DNA of 64,000 nucleotides from Leptothermofonsia sp049200465. Its GTDB lineage: Bacteria > Cyanobacteriota > Cyanobacteriia > Leptolyngbyales > Leptolyngbyaceae. How positions within the stretch are numbered: the first letter of the stretch is position 1; each line of letters starts with the position of its first letter. Position numbers and translations under genes: made by a program. Of this stretch, positions 56,213 to 64,000 are shown piece by piece. Below the pieces are notes generated by a model. That model had not been told where the DNA came from. It saw only the letters and a program-made list of their open reading frames with translations, and did not search any database. The DNA is taken from assembly GCF_049200465.1 (NCBI RefSeq), contig NZ_CP120836.1:3410001-3474000 (forward strand), read 5' to 3'.

Positions 56213-57646
56213 TTAATGCACCCCGATCGCTCGCTTGTAGGCTTCATCCAGGACCTCCGATAGGGTGGGATGGGTGTGAACGAGAAAGGCAAGAGAGTGA
56301 ACGGATTGGCGCTGGGCAATGGCGCTGGCGGCTTCGCTAATCAAATCTGAAGCATGCAGACCGAAGATGTGAACGCCCAAAACCTCCCCGGTGTCTTTGC
56401 GATAAATGACCTTGGCAATGCCCTCGGTTTCGCCTTCGGCGATCGCCTTCGCATTCCCCTTAAAGTAAGTTCGCACCGACGCCACCTCAAATCCTTCCGC
56501 CTTTCCCTTCTCCTGGGCGGCAGGTTCCGTCATCCCCACAAAGCCAATTTCAGGGTGGGTAAATGCGGCGGCTGGAATACTCTGGTAATCAACGGTTTGG
56601 GGTCTTCCGCAGATATTTTCGACAGCAGCGATTCCTTGAGCCGAAGCGGTGTGTGCCAGCATCATTTTGCCGGTTGCATCTCCAATGGCCCACAGATGAG
56701 GAACCGGCTCCCCCCCAGCCAGCACGGCAAGATGATCATTGATGGGAATAAACCCACGCCGATCCATTTCTACACCAACTGAGTCCAGCCCCAGATCTTT
56801 TGTGAAGGGAATGCGCCCGGTTGCAATCAAACAAGCATCCACCTCCAGGACTTCTATGGTTTCCTTCGTTTTGGCATCGGCCAGTTCAATCACTACAGGT
56901 GAACCGGGGGTTACTTTCTTCGCCAGAACGCCCACTTTGGTCTCAATATCACGGGGCGTAATCAATACCCGCTGTGCCAGTTTGGCAATGTCTGGGTCGA
57001 AGCCCGGCATGAGTTGATCGAGTGCCTCAATTAGTGTAATTTCGCAACCCAGCGCTGAATAGACATCGGCAAACTCCAAACCAATGTAGCCACTGCCAAC
57101 GATCGCAATCCATGGCGGCAGCGACTCTAAGCGAACCGCATCATCGCTGGTAAAGACCGTTTTGTGATCAATCTCGACTCCAGGCGGCACAGAGGGAACC
57201 GAACCGGGAGCCAGAATAATGTCCTTTGCGGTGATGGTCTTTTCACCCGCCGCCGTTGTGACAGTCACTTTCTGAACCCCGGCAACCCTGGCCCAACCAT
57301 GAATCACATCCACACCGAGGCGCTTTAAACTAGCCACCAGTGCCTCTCGCTGTTTCGTGACAATGTTGTTTGCATGATCCGCGATCGCCTGCCGATCAAA
57401 CTTCACGTCTCCAACCTGGACTCCCAATGCTTTTAGATGTTCGGCATTGCGTAGTTCTCGCACCTTCCCTGATGCGGCCAGCAGTGCCTTTGACGGAATA
57501 CAGCCGCGATTGACGCAGGTTCCGCCCATGTCTGCTGCTTCAACAATGGCAGTCTTCAATCCACAACTAACGGCGTGAAGTGCGGCTCCATGTCCCCCCA
57601 CACCGGCTCCAACAATAACCAAATCGTAATCGAATGACTGGCTCAC
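56213..57646 (-). CDS. lpdA: Dihydrolipoamide dehydrogenase
   Basis: 477 residues. FAD-binding GXGXXG in LVIVGAGVGGHGAALHA, redox disulfide Cys44/Cys49 in GGTCVNRGCIPSK, NAD-binding IAIVGSGYIGLEFADVYSA, the ATGRIPFT block, and the dimer-interface HTHPTLSEVLDEAY end. It is the E3 subunit of pyruvate (and glycine) dehydrogenase complexes; the 'plant-type' CVNRGC sequence fits the cyanobacterial form. The start at 57646 gives MSQSFDYDLVIVGAG. It lies 148 bases ahead of trpC. Confidence 0.96.
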   Translation of the reverse strand: MSQSFDYDLVIVGAGVGGHGAALHAVSCGLKTAIVEAADMGGTCVNRGCIPSKALLAASGKVRELRNAEHLKALGVQVGDVKFDRQAIADHANNIVTKQREALVASLKRLGVDVIHGWARVAGVQKVTVTTAAGEKTITAKDIILAPGSVPSVPPGVEIDHKTVFTSDDAVRLESLPPWIAIVGSGYIGLEFADVYSALGCEITLIEALDQLMPGFDPDIAKLAQRVLITPRDIETKVGVLAKKVTPGSPVVIELADAKTKETIEVLEVDACLIATGRIPFTKDLGLDSVGVEMDRRGFIPINDHLAVLAGGEPVPHLWAIGDATGKMMLAHTASAQGIAAVENICGRPQTVDYQSIPAAAFTHPEIGFVGMTEPAAQEKGKAEGFEVASVRTYFKGNAKAIAEGETEGIAKVIYRKDTGEVLGVHIFGLHASDLISEAASAIAQRQSVHSLAFLVHTHPTLSEVLDEAYKRAIGVH

Positions 57647-57916
57647 AGCTTTCTCCCGTTAATTCTTCCCTATTTTCGGTTGGAAAGGGGTGATTGGACA
57701 ACCTCTGGCTTGCGATCGCCTCATTTAAGATGCAGTCATCAGGTCAAGATTGGGCATTCTAGATCACAGGTTTAGGCGCATACCCCTCTCCCTAACCCGA
57801 GGCCATTCATTTTAGAGTGTCACAATTAGCCTTCTGGTTTTGATCCAGACGTGTGAAAATCCACTAAAAATACAGCCTGGCTTTTGGAATCCCTAACTTT
57901 TTTGGAGTTGAGCACT

Positions 57917-58168
57917 ATGATGAACCAGCGTCAGCGAGAATTGCGTCGTGCCGCAGCCAGGGCTTTTATGGAATCCCTTGACCAACTGCACAATACACTC
58001 CAGTCACCGGAAACTCAGCCTGCTCAGCCAGAGCCAGATACCGCCCAACCCAAAGGACTGAAAGCAACCCCACTACTTCAATTTGACCTCAACACCTTTG
58101 AACAGGCTGTGGCCGACATTGAAGCGTTTATCGAGAACCAGAAGCAGGGGGAAGGAGAGAGTTGTTAG
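57917..58168 (+). CDS. Short hypothetical protein
   Basis: 83 residues starting at ATG 57917 (MMNQRQRELRRAAARAFMES); an earlier TTG is less likely. The N-terminal basic helix is followed by a Gln/Pro-rich linker (SPETQPAQPEPDTAQP) and an acidic C-terminal helix (LNTFEQAVADIEAFIENQ). The pattern resembles small conserved cyanobacterial proteins, but I cannot name it. Single gene, head-to-head with lpdA. Confidence 0.45.
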   Translation: MMNQRQRELRRAAARAFMESLDQLHNTLQSPETQPAQPEPDTAQPKGLKATPLLQFDLNTFEQAVADIEAFIENQKQGEGESC

Positions 58169-58218
58169 GGAGTGGAAGTGTAGATGGGTGAAAGGGGCTC
58201 TTCTTACCCCCTTCCCCG

Positions 58219-58995
58219 CTACTGCTCCCGCTGCCGTTTGGCTTCGTACAAGATGAGAGCAGCGGCGATCGCCACATTGAGTGATTCCACCCCTGGACTC
58301 AGGGGAATTTTGCAGGTTTCATCAGCTAATGCAGCCAGTTTGGGAGAAAGACCTGCTCCTTCATTGCCCAGCAAGATCAGGGTCGGTCTCCGCAGGTCGA
58401 GATGCCAATAGATTTGTGGAGCGGTCGGCAAAGTTGCAATAATCTGCATCCCCTGCCGTTGATAGTGGGATAACTCCTTTGCTAAATCCTGGCTGGATGC
58501 CATTGGTACCCGAAACCACTCCCCTGCTGAAGCTCGCAGTACCTTGGGATGGTCGGGATCAACGCTATCAGCACTGAGCAACAGCCCATCTACTCCAACG
58601 GCTGCCGCTGTGCGAATCATGGTGCCCAGGTTACCGGGATCCTGGATAGTTTCCAGGATTAGCCCCAAACTTGTGAAGGTGGGACTGGGGGTGACGGTTC
58701 GTTCAACTGTGGCTGCCACACCATCAGGTTCGACGGTGGTCGCGATCGCCCGCATCACTTCTGGACTGACAACCTCTACCCGTTGGGCTTGCTGACTTGC
58801 CTGCTCCCAAAGCTTAGGATAACGAGTCTGCCATTCGACCGTACAGCAGACGGTGATTAACGGACATCGGGCAGTCAAAGCTGCCTCCAGTAAATGAGTC
58901 CCCTCCAGCAAGAAAAGTTGTTGCCGATGGCGCTCCTTTGCCTGATGCAACTTCCGCATCTGCTTAACCAGAGGGTTTTGAAGACTGGTGAGCAT
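58219..58995 (-). CDS. SpoU/TrmH-family RNA methyltransferase
   Basis: About 258 residues from the ATG at 58995 (MLTSLQNPLVKQMRKLHQ). The N-terminal RNA-binding part (QLFLLEGTHLLEAAL) is followed by the SPOUT knot: LGLILETIQDPGNLGTMIRTA, the KVLRASAGEWFRVP block, ILLGNEGAGLSPKLAALAD and the knot PLSPGVESLNVAIAAALIL. It transfers a methyl group to the 2'-OH of rRNA or tRNA; the target is not deducible. It lies between the small 57917 gene and tRNA-Leu. Confidence 0.9.
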   Translation of the reverse strand: MLTSLQNPLVKQMRKLHQAKERHRQQLFLLEGTHLLEAALTARCPLITVCCTVEWQTRYPKLWEQASQQAQRVEVVSPEVMRAIATTVEPDGVAATVERTVTPSPTFTSLGLILETIQDPGNLGTMIRTAAAVGVDGLLLSADSVDPDHPKVLRASAGEWFRVPMASSQDLAKELSHYQRQGMQIIATLPTAPQIYWHLDLRRPTLILLGNEGAGLSPKLAALADETCKIPLSPGVESLNVAIAAALILYEAKRQREQ

Positions 58996-59125
58996 ATTTG
59001 GCCTTGAATTCAAAAGTCAAAATTCGTAACCCAAAACTGTCCTGTCTTTTACTCCTCCCGACCTATTGAAATCTTGTTACAAATTACAGCAAAGGTATAA
59101 ACAAGTCTTAATAAGACTAAAAAAA

Positions 59126-59161
59126 CAATTGGGCAGACCTTTGCCCAAGCCTGCCCAATTG
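59126..59161 (-). terminator. Terminator after tRNA-Leu
   Basis: Stem CAATTGGGCAG / CTGCCCAATTG with a 14-base loop, then a T-rich run on the minus strand, 16 bases after the tRNA. Confidence 0.85.
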
Positions 59162-59176
59162 CCTAAATGAATAATA

Positions 59177-59260
59177 TGCGGAACCCGGGACTTGAACCCG
59201 GAAGTCCTTGCGGACACTAGAACCTGAATCTAGCGCGTCTGCCAATTCCGCCAGTTCCGC
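59177..59260 (-). tRNA. tRNA-Leu (CAG)
   Basis: 84 nt with a long variable arm. The acceptor GCGGAAC pairs with GTTCCGC, the anticodon loop TTCAGGT gives CAG, the T-arm is GGGTTCAAGTCCC. It has its own promoter (59288-59316) and terminator. Confidence 0.95.
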
Positions 59261-59287
59261 TCGTGAACAACGAAGCCGTGACTCTTA

Positions 59288-59316
59288 ATCATTCACTAAA
59301 TTGATGCCCGTGTCAA
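59288..59316 (-). promoter_or_regulatory. Promoter of tRNA-Leu
   Basis: Minus-strand TTGACA (59311-59316), 17-base spacer, AATGAT (59288-59293). Transcription would start about 20 bases before the tRNA. Confidence 0.65.
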
Positions 59317-59475
59317 TCTATTTTAGTTTATAAGGTTGCCGATCCTCAGGGGTGATAACCTGACTAGGGGCGATCGCCCATTCCAGGAATTCCTGGACAA
59401 ACTTAATCTTTCCTGTAGAATCTAAACCAAAACTTTCCAAGTTTTATTTCGTTATCGATTGCGGAGGATAGACCA

Positions 59476-60837
59476 ATTACTCTTTCATCGACCCTACCCA
59501 ACTCTCCGGCTTCTCCAGAAGAAAGCAACCCCGTTCTACATATTTGGGGTGGTGCCCCATTGAGTGGGCACGTAACCATCAGCGGAGCCAAGAATTCTGC
59601 TCTGGTCATTATGGCTGGCGCTTTACTCTGTCCCCAGGAATGTCGAATTCGCAACGTTCCTTCCCTGGTGGATGTGACTCGCATGGGCGAGATCCTGGCA
59701 TCGCTTGGGGTCAAGCTACAGCAGCAAGCAGACTGCCTGAACATTGATGCTTCCCACATATCCCAATCAAAAGCGCCCTACGAGCTAGTCAGCCAGTTGC
59801 GTGCCAGTTTTTTTGTGATTGGTCCCCTGTTGGCACGTCTGGGAGTCGCCAGGATTCCGTTACCAGGAGGTTGTGCGATTGGAGCCCGCCCGGTTGACCT
59901 GCACGTGCGTGGATTACAGGCGATGGGGGCAGATGTACAAATTGACCACGGTATGGTCTACGCCAACATTCGAGGAACCAGCAACCGACTTCAGGGAGCC
60001 CGCATTTATCTGGATTACCCCAGCGTTGGAGCTACTGAAACGCTGATGATGGCAGCTACTCTGGCCGATGGAGAAACCATCATCGAAAATGCTGCCCAGG
60101 AGCCAGAGGTGGTTGACCTGGCAAATTTCTGTCGAGCGATGGGAGCCAAAATCAGGGGCGCGGGCACCAATACCATTATCATTTCCGGTGTGCCTAGTCT
60201 GCATTCAACGGACTACTCCATCATTCCTGACCGGGTCGAAGCGGGCACCTTCCTAGTTGCGGGTGCCATTACCCACTCTGAAATTAGCCTGTCCCCCGTT
60301 TTGCCCAACCACCTGGCAGCCGTGATTGCCAAGCTGCAAGCCATTGGCGTTCAGGTGCTCTCTGAAGGTCCCAATCGGTTGCGGGTTGTTTCTACTCATC
60401 GCCATATTGCAACCGATATTGAAACTCTTCCCTATCCAGGCTTCCCAACGGATATGCAAGCACAATTTATGGCACTTCTGACCCTGAGCGAAGGGGACAG
60501 TGTGATTACCGAAACCGTGTTTGAAAACCGCTTGCGCCACGTAGCGGAACTCAGCCGGATGGGGGCAGACATCCGGGTAAAAGGAAATCATGCCATTATC
60601 CGAGGAGTTCCCGTATTGTCAGGCGCACCAGTTGTGGCAACTGACCTCCGCGCTTCTGCTGCTCTGGTGCTCGCAGGTCTAGCAGCCCATGGAAAAACCA
60701 TAATCCAGGGGCTCCATCACCTTGATCGCGGCTATGAAAACCTGGACACCAAACTAAAAAAGCTGGGAGCCCGAATTCAGAGAGTTTATGGCAATGCAGA
60801 AACCGATGAACTACTCGCTCCAACAAAAGTGGGATAA
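59476..60837 (+). CDS. murA: UDP-N-acetylglucosamine 1-carboxyvinyltransferase, likely ATT start
   Basis: About 453 residues when started at ATT 59476; this is in frame and sits 8 bases after GGAGG (59463-59467). The next possible start, TTG at 59560, would cut off conserved residues (VLHIWGGAPLSGHVTISGAK). The family marks are all present: GAKNSALVIMAGALL, the substrate-binding ASFFVIGPLLARLG, the active-site Cys in LPGGCAIGARPVDLH (about residue 133), DYPSVGATETLMMAA, and GTNTIIISGV. It is the first committed enzyme of peptidoglycan synthesis. No ATG is available, so the real start may have been ATG before a G-to-T change or a sequence error. Confidence 0.9.
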   Translation: MTLSSTLPNSPASPEESNPVLHIWGGAPLSGHVTISGAKNSALVIMAGALLCPQECRIRNVPSLVDVTRMGEILASLGVKLQQQADCLNIDASHISQSKAPYELVSQLRASFFVIGPLLARLGVARIPLPGGCAIGARPVDLHVRGLQAMGADVQIDHGMVYANIRGTSNRLQGARIYLDYPSVGATETLMMAATLADGETIIENAAQEPEVVDLANFCRAMGAKIRGAGTNTIIISGVPSLHSTDYSIIPDRVEAGTFLVAGAITHSEISLSPVLPNHLAAVIAKLQAIGVQVLSEGPNRLRVVSTHRHIATDIETLPYPGFPTDMQAQFMALLTLSEGDSVITETVFENRLRHVAELSRMGADIRVKGNHAIIRGVPVLSGAPVVATDLRASAALVLAGLAAHGKTIIQGLHHLDRGYENLDTKLKKLGARIQRVYGNAETDELLAPTKVG

Positions 60838-60844
60838 GGGGTGA

Positions 60845-60881
60845 AAAAGGGGTGAGGAGGTGAAAGCTCCTCACCCCTTTT
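60845..60881 (+). terminator. Terminator of murA
   Basis: AAAAGGGGTGAGGAG / CTCCTCACCCCTTTT, a 15-bp stem with a 7-base loop and T-run, starting 7 bases after the stop. Confidence 0.85.
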
Positions 60882-60885
60882 GTTC

Positions 60886-61130
60886 GAGTTTAACGAACTG
60901 GCTATTAATGATGGCCAAATTGGCTTGAGCCTCGCCCCCCTTACTTACCTGCACTTTTTCCACCAAAGCGCTATTGATTTGCTCCCAAAACCTAGTTTGA
61001 CCTACAACTGGAAGCACCCATAGACCGTCTGCCACGCTAGAAAATCACAGGACAAGTTGCGCCATTTGATGCCGTTATCGGCACGATAATAAATTGCGTT
61101 GAGCACGCCTTGTAAGCTCATTCCCGATAT
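60886..61130 (-). mobile_element. IS5-type transposase fragment
   Basis: On the minus strand: GMSLQGVLNAIYYRADNGIK, WRNLSCDFLAWQTVYG, then a TAG, and after a one-base shift GFWEQINSALVEKV and SKGGEAQANLAII. This is the N-terminal half of an IS5-group (DUF4096-type) transposase. It has one nonsense codon and one frameshift, and its catalytic domain is missing. Confidence 0.75.
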
Positions 61131-61144
61131 TTACTCAGGTGTAA

Positions 61145-61193
61145 TGCATCTCTAAAAAAACTGACTTTTTAAGTGTCTAGTTTTAGAGATGCA
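61145..61193. repeat. Inverted repeat, possible IS end
   Basis: TGCATCTCTAAAA and TTTTAGAGATGCA, 13 bp perfect, 23 bases apart. It lies between the IS5 remnant and the RHS remnant and could be an IS terminus or a hairpin. Confidence 0.5.
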
Positions 61194-61598
61194 CCACAAC
61201 ACTATATGGTGGAAGGTCGGATAGAGACGATGACTGACGCACTGGGACGGGTGACTCGTTATAACTACAGCACCAGTCCGATGACCATCTGGATCAACGG
61301 TCAGTCCATTCCACTGTTGAATCCCAATGGGCAGTTACGCAGCATCACTGTGGCAAAAGGCACGGCTGAACAGGCGACTCAATGGTTTGGGTATGATGCG
61401 GTGGGCAATCAAACGCCCCAGATTGATGAGAATGGCAACCGCACAGTCTAAACTTATGAGTTAAATACAAACAGACTGTTGGAGGTAACTGGAGCGGATC
61501 CAGATGACAGTGGTCCTCTCCAGTCACCTAAGACAACTTACACCTATGATGCCAGGGACAATCAGTTGACGGTGACAGATCCGCGTGGGGCATTGCTG
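61173..61598 (+). pseudogene. RHS/YD-repeat protein fragment
   Basis: The frame has YD-repeat units: TDALGRVTRYNYSTSP, WFGYDAVGNQTPQIDENGNR, then a TAA where Gln (CAA) is expected (RTV*TYELNTNRLLEV), and TYTYDARDNQLTVTDPRGA. RHS proteins are large surface or toxin-delivery proteins; this is only about 140 residues of one. It is cut at its right end by the R6/IS sequence. Confidence 0.75.
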
Positions 61599-61674
61599 AA
61601 AAGCAGTATGAATCGAAACGAAATCTCGAGCATACAGTACCTATTTCATACCCAAATTCAGCAACGCCTTTGAC
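61597..61674 (+). repeat. R6: 78-bp repeat shared with 11871-11951
   Basis: Same 78 bp as in the 11.9 kb copy in inverted orientation. The frame LTFWISE of the transposase continues from here, so the segment is probably the N-terminal end of the IS. Confidence 0.7.
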
Positions 61675-62490
61675 CTTTTGGATCAGCGAGGCGGTAATTG
61701 AGGCGTAGTTCAATCGGGAGAAAACCGGACGCAAAAGAGCCTCAAACACTAATAGTGACTTGGCAATTGAGTTGATGGCAACCCTGCAATCGTTGGTTGG
61801 TTTGCCGTTCCGTCAAACCAAAGGGTTCGTGGAATTGCTGTTTGCTCTGATGGGAGTAGCGATGCGGGTGCCTGACCATAGAACCTTGTCGCGCCGAAGG
61901 GAGAATTGAGCATTGACATCCCGATTGTACCTGCTTCAGAAGCTATCCACGTCGTGGTGGATTCTACCGGAGTCAAGGTCTAGGGGGAAGGAGAGTGGAA
62001 AACCCGACAACACGGAGTGGGCAAACGCCGCACTTGGCGCAAACTGCCTGTAGGGATCGATGAGGCAACAGGAGAGGTGGTCAGTGCTTTGGTAAGTATA
62101 GCGGTAGTCATTGTGGTTAGGACGAGGTGCAGGGGTGGAAATCCCTGGCTGGGGGCGAAGCCCCCACTCCCTCTCTAATTCCAATTTCGTAACGCACCTG
62201 CGTAGAGCTATACCAACGATGTCAGTGATGATAAAGGCCCCCCTCATTCCAGAGATGAGAAACTGAGATAGATTCGCAAAAGAGGGCATAAAAAGTGGCA
62301 GCAGTAGAGTCGATACCATCGGCGCTCCCTGGCTGAAACCTTCATGTTTCGCTGCAAAACCATCTTTGGTGGAAAATTGCGACGACGCAGTTTTGACCAT
62401 CAGGCCGTTGAACTATTCCTCCAATGTGCGGCTCTTAATCGCATGATTCAAAATGGTAAGCCTGACAGTTATAAGCTAGAAATCTAGTTT
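61675..62490 (+). mobile_element. IS5-type transposase remnant, disrupted by R2
   Basis: In pieces it reads LTFWISEAVIEA, SLVGLPFRQTKGFVELLFAL, VPASEAIHVVVDSTGVKV with the DST aspartate, KRRTWRKLPVGIDEATGEVV, then (after the R2 insertion) TNDVSDDK, WQQ, YHRRSLAETFMFRCKTIFGG and FLQCAALNRMIQNGKPDSYK. Several stops (for example TAG after VIEA, and TAG after VKV) and a one-base deletion make it inactive. R2 at 62097-62212 splits the frame in SALV/TNDV. Confidence 0.8.
62097..62212. repeat. R2 repeat inserted in the transposase
   Basis: 116 bp, TATAGCGGTAGTCATTGTGG to TGCGTAGAGCTATA. The transposase frame stops on the left and resumes on the right, so this is an insertion, with TA possibly duplicated at the ends. 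Confidence 0.8.
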
Positions 62491-62941
62491 GCAGTTTGAG
62501 ACGGGAAGCTAAGGCCTTAAAGCTATTCATGCAACAAAGCCCCTTGCTCTCATTGTTTGAGGTCATTTGTCAGTTCGAAAGCGCTCAGAAGATGGTCTGT
62601 TGCGGCAGTGGTTTCAGTTTTGTCTGGGATGCCCGGAAGCACCCAGAAGGGTATTGGGTGAGGGCATTAGTTGAGAGGCGATCAGCGAGTCCGAAGACAT
62701 CCAGGAGATTGTTGGTGAGGCGGAGTTGAGAGGAGATCGGTGAGTGCTCCAGCTAACATGGCAGTGCAGCGGATTGGAGGGGGCGATCGGTGCTGCGTTC
62801 CAGTTCATTGGCAACCGCTGACCTTAGTCGTTATGCAGGAGATGTGCACAAGAACAGTGCAAGCTTATTAAGAATAAGTTGCATTAATTTAGTCAACTAA
62901 TGGCATAATTGGTGCTGCAAGGCTATTAGGTAAAGGAAATC
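62491..62941. other. Region without recognisable genes
   Basis: About 450 bases between the IS remnant and the efeM-like gene. Short minus-strand frames (for example LRLTNNLLDVFGLADRL) may be a remnant, but I cannot identify it. Confidence 0.4.
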
Positions 62942-63774
62942 ATGAGGATTAGCGTGCGATATATGATGGTGATATCATTGATTCTATTACTTCTATTTGC
63001 AAGGCCTTTGGCTGCTCAGCCAAACCCCTACAACGCTCAAGTAAATGCCGGGGTAACATACTTTCGTCAACTTGCCAATGAACAGCTTCTTCTAGCTGAA
63101 AATCTGCTATCAGCATTAAAGAGTGGGGATGTGAGTTTAGCAAAGGATGCTTACGTTAAGTCTCGCCCCCCCCTTATGAAGAAATTGAAGTATTGGCAGC
63201 TAGTTTCGAAAAGGAAGATGCAGATATAGATGCTCGTCCCTACGCTATTGATGGAGGTGAGACTTCGCCTGAGTTCAAGGGCTTTCATCGTATTGAAGCA
63301 CTCATCTATCGGGATGGCGACCTTGATGCAGCAGTACCTTACGGTGAGCAACTGGTTGAAAGTGTGAAATCTCTGATTGCAGAACTCAATAAGCCTGAGA
63401 ACTTCAGTGCGCCTTTGAATTTCAAAGGAATGCTCAGTTTGGCAACAGAAATTCCTGCCAAAAAAATTTCTAGCGAAGAAGAAACTTGGTCTGATCAAAG
63501 TTTACTTATCTTTAAACATAATTGGATTGGCATCCATAGTCAGTTCAAGCCTTACGAAGCGATTCTTGATAGAGCTATTGCTGATGAAGTAGAGTCTGCT
63601 TACACAGCTTGTTTGCAAACGGTAGAACCTTTCTTCCGCGCGGGACAGGTGGCTGCTACACCTTACAGTTCGTTAACGGTTGAACAGCGTGGAGCCATTG
63701 TCAGGGCTAGCTATCGTTATCGAGATGCTCTTTTGAAGGCTAAAACTGCCCTGAGGATTCCCGATCCTGCGTAA
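62942..63774 (+). pseudogene. Imelysin-type iron uptake protein (EfeM/EfeO-like), frameshifted
   Basis: Start at ATG 62942 with a signal peptide (MVISLILLLLFARPLAAQ). The first frame continues AGVTYFRQLANEQLLLAENL and DAYVKSRPP, then a run of eight C at about 63166-63173 shifts the frame. The second frame reads EIEVLAASFEKEDADIDARPY, AIDGGETSPEFKGFHRIEAL, IYRDGDL and ends RIPDPA at 63774. Six Cs would restore CGC-CCC-CCT (RPPYEE). These periplasmic proteins help import ferric/ferrous iron. A homopolymer sequence error or a switchable tract is possible. Confidence 0.75.
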
Positions 63775-63785
63775 CGGTAGTGCCA

Positions 63786-64000
63786 TTAGGTAAGGGATGG
63801 AGAAAAGTCAGCCCTTTGCTCTCGTTGTAATTTCTCCTGAATCGTCTGATTGTAGGGATGGATGAAGTTCCAAATCGCACCAATGTGATTTTCCCGTTTC
63901 TTTGAGAATTTTTCCTGTTTCTTTGAGAATGACAAACTCCGTCGCACTAACTGCGAGTGCGCTGACGCAACGTGTTATTCCATCGTTCAATATGACTGGT
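63786..64000 (-). mobile_element. IS1-family transposase fragment at the window edge
   Basis: The minus-strand frames read HIERWNNTLRQRTR, then VRRSLSFSKKQEKFSKKREN and HIGAIWNFIHPYNQTI, ending at TAA 63786. These are C-terminal IS1-type transposase segments. The two parts are in different frames and the FSKK segment is duplicated in tandem (21 bp). The element runs off the window. Confidence 0.7.

Noticed and set aside
62496..62729. Possible gene at 62.5 kb
   Set aside because: The plus-strand frame overlaps sequence without family resemblance next to IS remnants and has no ribosome binding site.

Overview
The window looks like a piece of a cyanobacterial chromosome, probably filamentous or Leptolyngbya/Oscillatoriales-like (the genus is inference). 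Support: very frequent GCGATCGC (HIP1) octamers, the NtcA nitrogen regulator, plant-type dihydrolipoamide dehydrogenase, and several families typical of cyanobacteria (DUF3084, DUF2949, COP23, DUF3326, low-complexity-tail membrane protein). Almost all gene calls rest on reading the translations; no database search was possible.

Layout. 0-1 kb: two small minus-strand peptides that share an 'I.DLN' N-terminus. 1-6.6 kb: a complete minus-strand rRNA operon (16S, tRNA-Ile, tRNA-Ala, 23S, 5S) with a clear promoter and terminator. 6.8-28 kb: mostly housekeeping genes (nadC, argS, an RNase II-like gene, rpsR, rpmG, thrC, fabI, ntcA, a YqgF-like nuclease, a Ser/Thr kinase, an FKBP isomerase, dnaB). 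28-40.4 kb: the most distinctive segment. It holds two small secreted peptides with double-glycine leaders and extremely Tyr-rich cores, a C39-peptidase ABC exporter, a HlyD adaptor, a CPBP membrane protease, a DUF3326 protein, an outer-membrane barrel and a pseudokinase. 40.5-50 kb: a fused oligopeptide ABC ATPase and two nucleoside-transporter paralogues around a DUF2079 membrane protein; the second paralogue is broken. 50-61 kb: DUF192, DUF2949, a class V aminotransferase, a coiled-coil protein, trpC, lpdA, a TrmH-type methyltransferase, tRNA-Leu and murA. 61-64 kb: a graveyard of RHS, IS5-type and IS1-type fragments plus a frameshifted imelysin-type iron-uptake gene.

Two themes cross the whole window. 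First, many otherwise well-conserved genes carry one in-frame stop or one small indel: ogt, RNase II, fabI, COP23, the second nucleoside transporter, a Pro-rich lipoprotein-like gene, Uma2, trpC, RHS and efeM; murA also lacks a standard start codon. Some of these (fabI, murA, trpC) should be essential or nearly so, so either the sequence carries errors or the genome is decaying. TAG is not reassigned, because rpsR, thrC and dnaB end at TAG exactly where their families end. Second, short palindromic GC-rich repeats of at least five families (named R1-R5 here) lie between genes. One R2 copy sits inside an IS5-type transposase, and one R5 copy has its core inverted relative to its flanks.

Working together: the exporter, adaptor and two leader peptides form a plausible peptide maturation and secretion system. 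ntcA, DUF3084 and the YqgF-like gene form a co-directional run, as do rpmG, rpsR and the RNase gene.
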